Source: Obelidium mucronatum (Eukaryota; Chytridiomycota; Chytridiomycetes; Chytridiales; Chytriomycetaceae). Taken from it: a stretch of DNA of 20,035 nt. The notes below the pieces were generated by a model. The model saw only the letters and a program-made list of their open reading frames with translations. It did no database searches and was not told where the DNA came from. How positions within the stretch are numbered: the first letter of the stretch is position 1; every line of letters begins with the position of its first letter. Location of the stretch: the NCBI GenBank assembly GCA_025765595.1, contig JAIVFH010000440.1, positions 1-20,035 on the forward strand. The letters are read 5' to 3'. A program made the translations under genes and the position numbers. Below, in pieces: positions 1 through 9,201 of this stretch.

Positions 1-1
1 G

Positions 2-790
2 TATTTTACGATGACAAGCTCGGCACATTTTCTCTTTGAGGCTCTTTTCAATAAGTCCAAGCAGGAATCATCAATCTTACAGGCCATAGCAAGTATTTTT
101 CTCGGAATAAGCATGTCTTGCTATGTATGGTTTAGCGTAAGTCCTCTTTAATCGCTACAATTTTTCAATAACGTTTTGTCAATCTTGAAGTGGCTCCGGG
201 CAACGCAGATAGTCAAACGACATACTCCCAAAGCAATAATATCAATTTTCAAATATCTACTTCATACAAGCCCTATTCTCTGCTGCATTCCTGGAGTGAC
301 GAAACTGCTGTCTACCATCTCAGAACCAACATTGACATATATATTTACATGCGCGACAGCCATCGTCACAGCAATATACGCCTTCCTGGATTTCTTTTTT
401 GCCTATACTTATGGAAAACAAATCCGACAAATGAGCAGGGATTTGGAAGTCAGTTGGCAACTCAGGACTATTTCAAAGTACGGTCTTGTTTCGTCCTGCT
501 TATCACTGGTTTCCTCTGCGCTCTGTTTGGCGGATCTGGTTTTTGCAACTATTGAGAAAACCCAAAAATCTTCGACGGGCTTGAGAGTGGGTCGATTGAT
601 TATAATCTGTTGTCGTAATTTTGCATTCCTGAGCGTAGGCGTTGCGTTACTGCTAATGAAAGTTGGATTGTTTGCTGGTACTGGAAAAGACAACGGGAGT
701 GGACTGGAGACACAAGTTATTTCTGGTAACAGTGCTGTAACAACCGTTAAAGGAAATGATGAAGAATGTAAGGCGACCGAGAATGCTTAA
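2..790 (+). CDS. Multi-pass membrane protein, 3' end (5' partial)
   Basis: Two exons are visible: 2..136 (open from the window edge) and 191..790. They are joined over a 54-bp intron, 137..190 (gtaagt...ag, phase 0), which contains an in-frame TAA, so it must be removed. The visible 245 or so residues hold at least four strongly hydrophobic stretches: one at the end of the first exon (ILQAIASIFLGISMSCYVWF), a second weaker one, YIFTCATAIVTAIYAFLDFF, and two near the C terminus separated by charged loops. A short polar tail follows. The layout fits the second half of a 7-TM or other polytopic protein, but I recognise no family motif, so no function is given. An AATAAA overlaps the stop codon (790..795). 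The next gene is convergent, about 40 bp away. Confidence 0.65.
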
Positions 791-831
791 ATAAATTTGG
801 CGATAGGTTTTATCTTCAAAACAGTACACGA

Positions 832-1599
832 TCATTCAGTTGCTGGTGGAAACAAATGATCCAGCTTCAAATCAACAATGAAATCATCCCCGATAGGCAT
901 AAGTCCAAGGCTTGGATATTCGATCATTTCATTCTTGCTTTCAACTGCTTTCAAAACGAGAGATCCGAACACTGCAGCGCGACTGTCGTTCTTAGCAAAA
1001 CTGTGGAATTCCTCACCACCCAAACCATTGCAAATCTCCACCACTTTTTGGATGTTTTCTGAACTTTTGCAGACTTGATCGTGTCTTGAATCTTTCTGGT
1101 GGTAATCGCTGCAGAACATGGCCACGCTGCAATTCCCACACGTCATCAGACCCTTAGTTTTCCCACACTTTGGATGAAAACACGTTCTGTTTGTGTCAAA
1201 AATCTGTCGAGCATACCGCGACACCATTTCCACTCCAGCGCTGACGACAAACACAGTGTCAAGATATTCCTGTTTCACGCCCCACTCCCCGTCGCCCATC
1301 AGCTTCCGCTGAGCATACAGGATTACAATTGTGTTTCCCGGCTCTAAATCATCCCATTCAAATGTCTTGGGAACCTGGTGGATTAATTCGGGCTCAAAGT
1401 GGATTGTTGCGGTTTTGTTGTTTCCAAGGTGGACTTTCACACGAGGGCGAAGAAGGAAAGAAACGTTCAAAATCTCAGCAAAAAATACCCAGTGCTCTTT
1501 GGGGGTAACGGTGTGAGTTTCGGAATGCAGATGGTACCGCTTGCTAATAAAGGGGTCCATGTACTTTGGAAGGCTGGAGAATGGCGTCGATTTCATCAT
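832..1599 (-). CDS. MYND-type zinc finger protein
   Basis: A single-exon 255-residue protein. Residues 140-177 carry a MYND-like zinc-binding cluster: C140-x4-C145-x8-C154-x2-C157-x5-C163-x3-H167-x5-H173-x3-C177, including the typical segment GLMTCGNCSVAMFCSDYHQK. MYND fingers bind two zinc ions and usually mediate protein-protein contacts. No SET domain is visible, so a methyltransferase role is not supported. The N-terminal 135 or so residues are not recognised; many fungal MYND proteins have a similar unassigned N-terminal part. The ATG at 1599 is the first in the open frame. The gene is convergent with the membrane-protein gene and lies 96 bp downstream of the channel gene on the same strand. 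Confidence 0.75.
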   Translation of the reverse strand: MMKSTPFSSLPKYMDPFISKRYHLHSETHTVTPKEHWVFFAEILNVSFLLRPRVKVHLGNNKTATIHFEPELIHQVPKTFEWDDLEPGNTIVILYAQRKLMGDGEWGVKQEYLDTVFVVSAGVEMVSRYARQIFDTNRTCFHPKCGKTKGLMTCGNCSVAMFCSDYHQKDSRHDQVCKSSENIQKVVEICNGLGGEEFHSFAKNDSRAAVFGSLVLKAVESKNEMIEYPSLGLMPIGDDFIVDLKLDHLFPPATE

Positions 1600-1695
1600 T
1601 TTTACTTTATTTTTCTTCTATTTGTACATTTTTGTCATCAGGATGTGTTCGACATCAACATTTGAGCGGCTGGAGTGTTTCATCACTATATCAGT

Positions 1696-4600
1696 TCAAC
1701 AGATAATAAATTTATGAGCGTCACCTTGTTCCATTCGCACTTTCGCCATCCGTTCTTCATAGATTTGATCGATACGTTGCTTCATATCGTCAAACTCTTG
1801 GATAATCGCCCCAAAGTCTTTTGCAGAGAGGCTGTACAAATGACAGGTTGTGATTGCTTGTACAGACGCAGTTCGTGGAATGTTCGCAATCAATGCAACC
1901 TCTGCTTTTATCGTTTAATTGTACATCTAAGATAATGCTGCCTCCTCAACCTCCAAAGAATGCTCCATCACTAAATGCTGTCACAACAACTCCATTTACT
2001 TGAATATTCACCTATGAGAGTAACTGTTGGTATTGGCGGGGAAATTATGACATTATACCTTCCCCGTCAGGATAAAAAACATCTCCGTTGCTTGTTCTCC
2101 CTGATTTACGATATAATCTCCAGGAATAAAGTAAATAGGATTCAATGCGGTTGCTATTTTCCCAAGATATATATTATCTCGCCCATCCTTCATATCTCGC
2201 TTCAAAAAGGGAACTTTTTCAATGAGTTGCCGTGAGTTGATCGAGGCCAGCTCCTGGTTTGTTATTGTTTGATTAGAAGTTGAGTTGCAAATTTCTGAAC
2301 TAACCATTCTCAACGACTCATTCATATCCGCCAGCAGACTTCGCTCCTCAAAATATTTTCCTCTGTACTTAAATTCGTAGTAGTTGAGCAGTTTTCGCTG
2401 AGTTTGTGCATCGATATTCTTCCATGTTAGATAATCTGTGAGCTCATCAATTTTTTGACGATAGAGCTTTCCCGAAGCATCGAAAGAGATTGCCGCCGAA
2501 GATATCAAACCAACAAATGTGGCATACTGAAGTATACGGTGTTTTAGAACTTATGAGAAAGACAGAAGTAAAAATTTACAAACCAGAATAGCTCCAGTAA
2601 CAATGAAAAGCAATGTCGTCACTTGTTCAGCAATTGTCTGTGGTCTAAACTCAGATGTGAGCGAGAGTCAGCCAATATTCTCAAATACCACTTACTTGAA
2701 AGTCATCGGAAACTAACCGAATATGAAAAATAAGAAAAATTAGTAGAAATACATAGCGCCAGAAAAGCCTGCAAATCACCGTGTTTCCCATCGACTAGAT
2801 GATATTTTAAACTTAAAACCCTCGATAACAAACGCAAATAATCACTCACTTGCGACAGCATCCAAATATAGCGCTCGAAAACGGGCGCAGACTCAACACC
2901 TCCGCCTCCTTGGTACAGTCTCCAATGATCAAATTGAGTGTCCCAAGTTGTAAAGTCAGTCAACCGGCCAACATAATACACGACGCATGCTTGAATATGA
3001 ATAAATATAATAACTGTAATTCCAACTGGTATAATTCTTGCGAGAATATTGCCTATTCCACCGATACTCTGAATTCTGGCTTGTATTATGATAAACAACG
3101 GTGATCTCGCCATCATGGATGGCAACCGCATGGTTCTCAGCAAAATCAGTGTACAAAGAGGTAATGATGCTTCACTGAAAGGAACCGCTTGAATCCAAGG
3201 GATCTGTGTCAAAGTTAAACAAAAAGGATCCGAACCGAAACGCTCTCACCATTGTTATAACATCCACCAGCCCATTGTCTCTAACATATTTTGGAAACCA
3301 AGTACTTAATGAAGGTCTTTTGAGTTTAAATTGCGAGTCGGTTTTCTTGGGTTTTCTTGGTGTCAGACTGTTGAGAACAGAATCCACCAGCATGCAAGCA
3401 GATACGCTAGAAACACTATTATGAGCGGAAGTTTTAATAAAAGATGAAAGAAATTTTTACATCCAAGAGAGAGTTTTTTGAGTTTCGACATTATCATAGT
3501 ACGCTGCTTGGTATGGCAACAAAATCAGGAAAATAAGACAGAGAACTGATAATATGAAGATGAATTAGTTTTAGAGGCAGAAGATAAGTAAAGTAGTCTG
3601 AAATTTACAAATCAGTCCTAAATGAATTGTGGAATAAAAAATCGACATTGGGTTCAATCCATCAACTAAAAACTTGTGCCGCCGATATTCCACCCCATGA
3701 TACTTTCTGATTGAAATATAAGCACCTCGGTCGTCAAATGCCGGGCACATGAAGAACCAGTGGCAAAACGACCCAAAGTTGTTATATGGAGTAACAGATT
3801 TATCTTGAATGACAGGTGCATGAATTTTGGCATGAAGTGTCGCAATGTCCGGTAGCACAGTTATCATCAGCGTTGCCAACTTGGTGTTTCTTTTTTTCTT
3901 TCCAGTCTCATCTTTCGGGGCAAACACAACAGCTCTAACTTTGTCCCAGTTCTGCTTTGCCTTTGCGGATTTTTCCTCCTTGATTTTCCTTTGGATTTCT
4001 GGAAATGCGGCCTGAAGTACGGAGGACAGCTTTCGACCTTGAATTGGAGTACTTTCTCGCAACGTCTGTTGCCGAATCTTCTCCCATTTGGCTTTTTTTG
4101 TCACAATCTGGTTTTTCGATACACTCTCTTGCGTTTCTTCGAGATTTGAAGTGGGATTAAAACTGAGTCTTCTCCCTTCCAAAAAAGTGGACATTCCCGA
4201 TGATCTTCTTCGGTTCGCAGATAGCAATTTATCTGAAAGAGATTGGCGGCGAGGCACTGGGGCTTTTAGTGGTGTCACTGTCAATTCGCCGACTGGTTCC
4301 TCGTCTGGATTAGCAACGATGATTGGAACTCGGGTATTTTCGGTTTCTGATGTCGTCTCTAGCAGCTCTGGTGAGACTTTTTTATCAGTGTTGTACATGG
4401 GTAAAGTGTCGTTCGAATCAATTGATGAGCGACTAATATATCGCGAAACGATATTTTCCTTCGACCCTTTCCGCTGCTGCAGATTTTGATCTGATATTGT
4501 TTTAGGCCCAGGAATTACAATCAACTCTTCTTGGCTTTTCTTCAACTCGTCAAGCTTTGCCGCGTGGAACATAATCTTGAGATTCCCATTTAAGACCGAT

Positions 4601-4969
4601 TGTCACATGCAAAGGTATTTCTGGAAGATTTGATACGCTTTTTCCCTGCGGCGGAGTCTTTGATGGGTCAGGCATCAGGGGACGATCACTGTTGATTGGT
4701 CCGATGATTGTTGGAACCAATGAGACAGCCGAAAGGCCCTTCAAGGGCATATTTTTTGAGATCGGCATAATTATTTGTGAGTGATATTGATAGCGATCTG
4801 CAACAGGTGGGATGATTGCTACTGGATCAGGCAGGAATCCCGCTTTTGAAGCAAGCTCAACTATCCGAGAAACTCTTGATAAACCATCTGATAGCTCTTT
4901 CTGAAGAGACATCAGATATGACTGGAGTGCCATTGTTTCGTTCATAAAGGCCTGTGCCGATGGGTCCAT
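1696..4969 (-). CDS. HCN/CNG-like cyclic-nucleotide-gated ion channel
   Basis: Model on the minus strand: 4969..4607, 4554..3609, 3545..3461, 3415..3250, 3203..2850, 2794..2780, 2712..2696, 2644..2584, 2526..2059, 2011..1951, 1901..1696. All phases agree and give 913 residues. A long polar, probably disordered N terminus (to about 420) precedes S1 (around PMSIFYSTIHLGLI), S2, S3, a weakly charged S4 (LILLRTMRLPSMMARSPL), S5 (ARIIPVGITVIIFIHIQACV) and a pore region reading SMGNTFPMTFKPQT (639-652). The S6/C-linker follows (LYATFVGLISS..., KLLNYYEFKYRGKYF), then a cyclic-nucleotide-binding domain with FGEVALIANIPRTAS (844-858), where E846 and R855 match the phosphate-binding cassette. The family sits in the plasma membrane and is gated by cAMP or cGMP. 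The first intron (4606..4555) is the least certain junction, and exon 4 could start at 3406. The first ATG in frame is at 4969; an upstream exon is not excluded. Confidence 0.85.
2696..2794 (-). other. Two pore micro-exons (15 and 17 nt) of the channel gene
   Basis: Between the exon ending ...YIWMLSQ (2850) and the one beginning at 2644, the only phase-consistent path I found that restores a channel pore uses a 15-nt exon at 2794..2780 (SMGNT, phase 0) and a 17-nt exon at 2712..2696 (FPMTF plus two bases). They are flanked by ctag|, |gtgatt, ggttag| and |gtaagt. A TACTAAT branch-like site lies in the intron between them. A simpler path using the acceptor before 2769 gives a different frame and loses the pore motif. 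Confidence 0.7.
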
Positions 4970-5351
4970 CGTATTTGTGCCTACAAACAAGTAATCCGTG
5001 ACAATTCCTTTTTATAATTATTGTGAGGAGAAGCCTAAAATCACTTCCTCGCCAGCCATTGCGCCAGCAAGTCGAGATTTGAATTAAAATGACGTTTCGA
5101 ATGGATGGTTTTTCATGTATATTTTCATAATTCTCATGTCCAAGCTGAACCAACCTACGAGATGAACAATCACAACCCTTTTGCAAACTCTAACTAAAAC
5201 TGAGACACAAGAAATACCGGTCCTGAATTGCGTTTTTCTTTCGCTGCGGCACTTTTTTCCTTGCACCGATTTCAAACAAAGAACTTGAAAAAATAGCCGT
5301 TCAACCATTTCAGCCAAGAGGGCCAACTTCACATAAGCAGCACAGGTCAAA
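4970..5351. promoter_or_regulatory. Shared divergent promoter region, channel / G-alpha
   Basis: A 382-bp spacer separates the divergent starts of the channel (ATG at 4969, minus) and the G-alpha gene (ATG at 5352, plus). It must hold both 5' UTRs and both core promoters unless an upstream exon exists. An AT-rich stretch near 5008-5022 (tttttataattattg) is the only TATA-like sequence I see. No operator-like repeat was recognised. Confidence 0.4.
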
Positions 5352-6949
5352 ATGGGTAGTTGTGGGTCCAAGGAAATATCCCCAGGACCACCAGCAAACA
5401 TTGATGAACAGGTGGTATTCCTGGATCTTCAGCCGATCCTAAAAACGCTGTCCTTCGAAGCAAAGAGATCGATCGCCAAATAGCAGACGAAAGGGGACCG
5501 AAAGAAATCAAGATCTTGCTCCTGGGTAATTAAAAGAAAGAAACACGTATCGTCGTACCATGTTTGTAACTGGTTTGTGAACGCACCACAGGAACTGCCG
5601 AGACAGGAAAATCGACTGTCCTTAAGCAACTGAGGATTATACATGGCGGTGGTTTCACGGACGATGATGTGCAACTCTTCCGTTCAGCCGTTCGAAAAAA
5701 TATTTTTGACACTGTAAAGATCTTGATGGACGCGATGGAGGCATTACAGATTCCTTACGGATTTGATACGAAAGAATTGGATCCGAAAAAGTTTCCGCCA
5801 AGTCTACTGAAGCGTGGCGCTTGTGGTGCGAGTTGCATTCTTGAAGACATATCTCAGAGTAGGAGTTCGGATATGGGTGTAACAAGTGGCGGGCGATTTA
5901 ATCCGATTGCCGTCGAAGCTGCGAGGCTGTATAGTTTATCTGATATGATGGCTGGGAACATCGATGCGATGAAGGTCGCGATTAGGAAGTTAAAGGAGGC
6001 AGGGGCCCTCAACTACAAGGAGCCCTTACCGAAAGATCTGCTGGAAGCAATTAAACTGATTTGGAACGATCCGGGAGTGCAATATTGCTTTTCAAGGTCA
6101 AATGAGTTCCAGATTGTGGATCTTTCATAGTTGAGTGCAAGACTAAGTAAATGTGTGGGTACATCAAACTAATCCTGTTTCATAGTTTCATGCAGGACGT
6201 GGATAAATTCAACAGCTCCGAACATACGCCGACAAATCAGGATATTTTGTCATCTCGAATAATGACATCTGGAGTCAGTGAAACAAAAGTCACAATCAAG
6301 GGCATAGTATTCAAAGTGTTTGATGTTGGAGGTCAGAGAAATGAACGAAGGAAATGGATCCACGTGTTCGACAACGTCAACTCCATCTTCTTCCTTGTTG
6401 ACGTTAGCTCCTTCAATCAAGTAACTGTGGAAGACACGAAGATCAATCGCAGTTGAGTAACTTTTGACGCTATGTAAAGAACCTCGAATTTAACTTCTTG
6501 AAACAAAAGTCGTCGAATCTATAACTGTATTCTCATTCATTTGCAACCACCCATCCTTCAAAAAAACATCCATCATCATATTCATGAACAAAATTGACCT
6601 GCTGAAAGAGAAGCTGGAAGGAGCATTCATCAAAGATTATTTTCCTGAATATGAAGGTTCAGTGTTACTGTCACTGCCAAAGGGAAATGTAACTTACAAA
6701 AATACAGGATCAAACGATCACAAAGAAGGAGCAAAATTCTTTGGTGAGAAAATAGCATCCTTCAACAAACAACTAGATCGTCAGCTTTACTTTCATTATA
6801 CCCAAGCAAACGATACTAGCAAAATGAAAGTCGTTTTGGCTACGGTAATCGAGAGTATCTTAGTGTAAGCTCCGAGCGATCTTGCGCTTTCCCAGAATTA
6901 ACAAACTCAAACCAACAGAAATAATTTGCAATCTGCAGGGTTGATGTGA
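5352..6949 (+). CDS. Heterotrimeric G-protein alpha subunit
   Basis: Exons: 5352..5414 (or ..5411), 5468..5525, 5592..6129, 6186..6451, 6510..6864, 6919..6949, giving about 436 residues. The N terminus MGSCGS has Gly2 (myristoylation) and Cys4 (palmitoylation), so the protein should sit on the inner plasma membrane. G-box motifs in order: P-loop GTAETGKST (usually GAGESGKST), switch I with Arg (SSRIMTSG), switch II DVGGQRNERRKWIH with the catalytic Gln, NKID, and a TQAN version of TCAT. The last exon supplies VNNLQSAGLM, the receptor-contacting tail, with no Cys at -4, so pertussis-toxin modification is not expected. It is about 80 residues longer than the usual 350-360, from extra sequence in the helical domain around RGACGASCILEDISQSRSSD. 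Two introns start gttgag. It is divergent from the channel gene. Confidence 0.93.
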
Positions 6950-7048
6950 AAGCATTTTGTGTATTGAACTTGCCGATTAAAAGCGGTAAACATAAGAGAC
7001 AAAAAAAAATGCCATATAAATACATAAAGCAAACGCAATTTGTATTAA

Positions 7049-7929
7049 TTATGTCGAGGTTTGAGACGCAACGAATTCCTTAAACCGAGTCCGCATATCT
7101 GCCGTTGTGGGAATGTAATGACCCCCTTCATGCTCAATCACAACGGAAACACCTTCCACAAATCGTTCCACCAATCGATGGCTTTCTGATGGAAGAACCC
7201 AAGCATCGCCCAGCCCAATCACATGCATTGCAGGCACTGGTATTTTCCCCTGCGGCCACAGATTCAAGACGCTCTCCTGGTCAGGCGCATCTGCCATTCC
7301 TGTAACAGCCGATGAAACAAATCCACTGACAATAATCATGAATCGAGGGAGAATATAAGGTGTAGCATCATTGACTGTTGATGCAAATGCCAGTTCCGAT
7401 AAAAGCAGAGGAGCCATAGCAGCACCCTGCGAGAAGCCCAAGATTCCGTCAAACGGACCTTGTTCAATCCAGATTCTGAAGAAGCATATAAGGTTTGAGC
7501 TGTGATATGCTTTGTTGACACAAGAACAAGAAATCTCACTTCTTCAACAACTGGATGGATTCCTTGTACCCGACTTGCCCTGTCTTTTCGGCGTTTGAAA
7601 CCCACCAACCCTTCAAAACGTCTTCAGGTTCTGGGAAGGGATATCAGTCTCTTTGCCGGTAAAACATCCACATCTGTCCTTACTCTGCTCAGAATGCAAT
7701 CGCAATCGCTCAACCTCGGTCATTGCATCGAGCTCTTGGTCAGGAACCGGAGCCAAATGAGGGGCAGTAACGTAGACTAGAACTCCGGTCAACTTTGGTC
7801 ACATCAAACTATAGACTCACTAAGTTCAGCACCAGCAGCTGCAAGATCCTTTCTCAGAACAGCACTGCGTTTCCTGAATACTTTCTCGTTCTGAGAGTAG
7901 CCGTGGAGACAAAGGATTCGAAACCCCAT
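7049..7929 (-). CDS. FSH1/OVCA2-family serine hydrolase
   Basis: Four exons on the minus strand: 7929..7821, 7776..7684, 7630..7540, 7475..7049, with consistent phases and a 239-residue product, close to the roughly 240 of yeast Fsh1. The N terminus MGFRILCLHGYSQN is the typical first strand and oxyanion loop of the family. The nucleophile elbow is GFSQGAAM, the acid lies in GLGDAWV and the histidine in HEGGHYIP, so the alpha/beta-hydrolase triad is complete. The segment KGWWVSNAEK matches the conserved region before the elbow. It is presumably a cytosolic esterase or thioesterase of unknown substrate. The gene is convergent with the G-alpha gene (99 bp between stops). Confidence 0.9.
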
Positions 7930-8558
7930 CTTTGCTTTTTTATTTTTCGACTTTTTGTAACCATGTAATTGAGGCGTTGAGCCGTAGGACCATCTGTACT
8001 GACGATAGATGCATGGAAGTAGAAGAATTTCGTCATTTGAAATGGGATGACGTTTACTTTGTCACGTTCGTTCATAAAAGCATCCATCAAAAAACGAAAC
8101 ATGCAAATTCAACACGCGCCAGTCGAAATTGTGAATGTTACTCAAGCACCTATCGGCCTTAAATTTGACGTGTCTTAAAATTGTGAATTTTTATATCCAA
8201 GCAGGCCTGGAACATTAACCAAAAGTGACGGTTCGGTTGTCAGCCATATTAAGTTAAGCAAAACGCTTCACCCAGCACCTTTTCTCGTGTTATGGTTTAT
8301 GTCGTTTTCTCAAAGTTGGATTGCCGCTTTTAGAAGTGCGGCATGGTGTTCATTTGATTCTAAACTTCTGTTCAGCCACTTCTCCAAATAGGCAAAGCGC
8401 AGCCGAAGCAAGCATCCTTATATTTGTGTATTTTCATTTGGTTTGTGCATGCTCAATCTCTGCCCGATCTCCTTGTTTTCGCATGCATTGGCCGGTTGTG
8501 TCTATAGTTTTTCCCTTAAACAATCAGGGCAACTTGAACTGTAAATTCCTTGTTGACG

Positions 8559-8569
8559 TATATAAAAGG
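8559..8569 (+). promoter_or_regulatory. TATA-box-like motif
   Basis: TATATAAAAGG is a near-perfect TATA box. The first downstream ATG (8601) opens only a 16-codon frame, so it may belong to a non-coding transcript, a decayed gene or nothing. Confidence 0.2.
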
Positions 8570-8805
8570 ACACACAAAGAACTCAATTTCACCAAGACGA
8601 TATGCTCTGGCTCCAAATAAACAAATACTCCTTTGAAAAATCAGAGCAGTGAACAGAAAATATTTGACAGAATGAAGATAAATAGCTTTTATCGGAATAA
8701 AATAACGCTTAAGGTATATGTAAATCAATTGGATAATTGTGATATCCACAGCGTGACGTGATATGGAGATTAATCCCAATATATGTTGCACCAGAATGAC
8801 AATTA

Positions 8806-9072
8806 TTAATGAGCAACAGCAAATTCCAAGTTTTCCCTCGAGAATAGAACACGCGATCCGAACCATATCTCGTAGGGTTTACCCATGTATGTCCCTGGTT
8901 TGCTGACAAACACAATAATCAAGGTATATTGGGCATTCTTGCATTTATAAGCAGTTCGATGCAATACACACAAGTCAACACCGTACTCGCACCCTTTAAG
9001 CCAAGTGGAATGAGGGTCCACAACGACTCTTATTTCGGTGTCTGAATCCGATGAAATTAACTTGTCCCGGTG
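8806..9072 (-). pseudogene. Orphan exon-like ORF of unknown family
   Basis: A minus-strand frame runs from an acceptor-like cttag (exon start 9072) to TAA at 8806, about 88 residues. It has a protein-like composition (for example VVVDPHSTWLKGCEYGVDLC and KPYEIWFGSRVLFSREN). There is no ATG near its 5' end and no convincing upstream exon before the Skn7-like gene begins. It could be the last exon of a gene with distant exons, a relic, or chance. I do not recognise the family. Confidence 0.25.
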
Positions 9073-9201
9073 CTAAGTCATCAGAGAAAAGTGTTTTTTT
9101 TTGGCTTGAAGCACCTCCTCACCCAACAGAATCCCTAACAATTTTGATATTATTTTCAAGTTCCGTGGAAAGCGACACTTACGTACACTCTCGCCGATAG
9201 A

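Larger units (their letters stand above)
7930..9201. other. 1.27-kb spacer, no confident gene
   Basis: This stretch separates the FSH1-like start (minus) from the Skn7-like start (plus), so it contains both promoters. ORFs inside are short and lack family motifs, apart from the exon-like fragment at 8806..9072. No tRNA-like fold or repeat was recognised. A TATATAAAAGG motif at 8559..8569 stands without an obvious gene. Confidence 0.5.

Noticed and set aside
4857..5712. Minus-strand ORFs over the G-alpha 5' exons and the spacer
   Set aside because: They are shadows of the G-alpha exons or intergenic frames without motifs.
6128..6158. In-frame TAG in the G-alpha gene, suggesting a pseudogene
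   Set aside because: A gttgag donor at 6130 and catag acceptor at 6185 remove it and give NEFQIVDLSYFMQDVDKF, nearly the expected length for the family.
6850..6867. G-alpha ending at ESILV, as a truncated C terminus
   Set aside because: A gtaagc donor at 6865 and acceptor at 6918 add NNLQSAGLM, a normal G-alpha tail.
8516..8866. 116-codon hydrophobic minus-strand ORF
   Set aside because: It overlaps a more protein-like frame at 8806..9072, is AT-rich, and has no family pattern; hydrophobicity alone is expected from such DNA.
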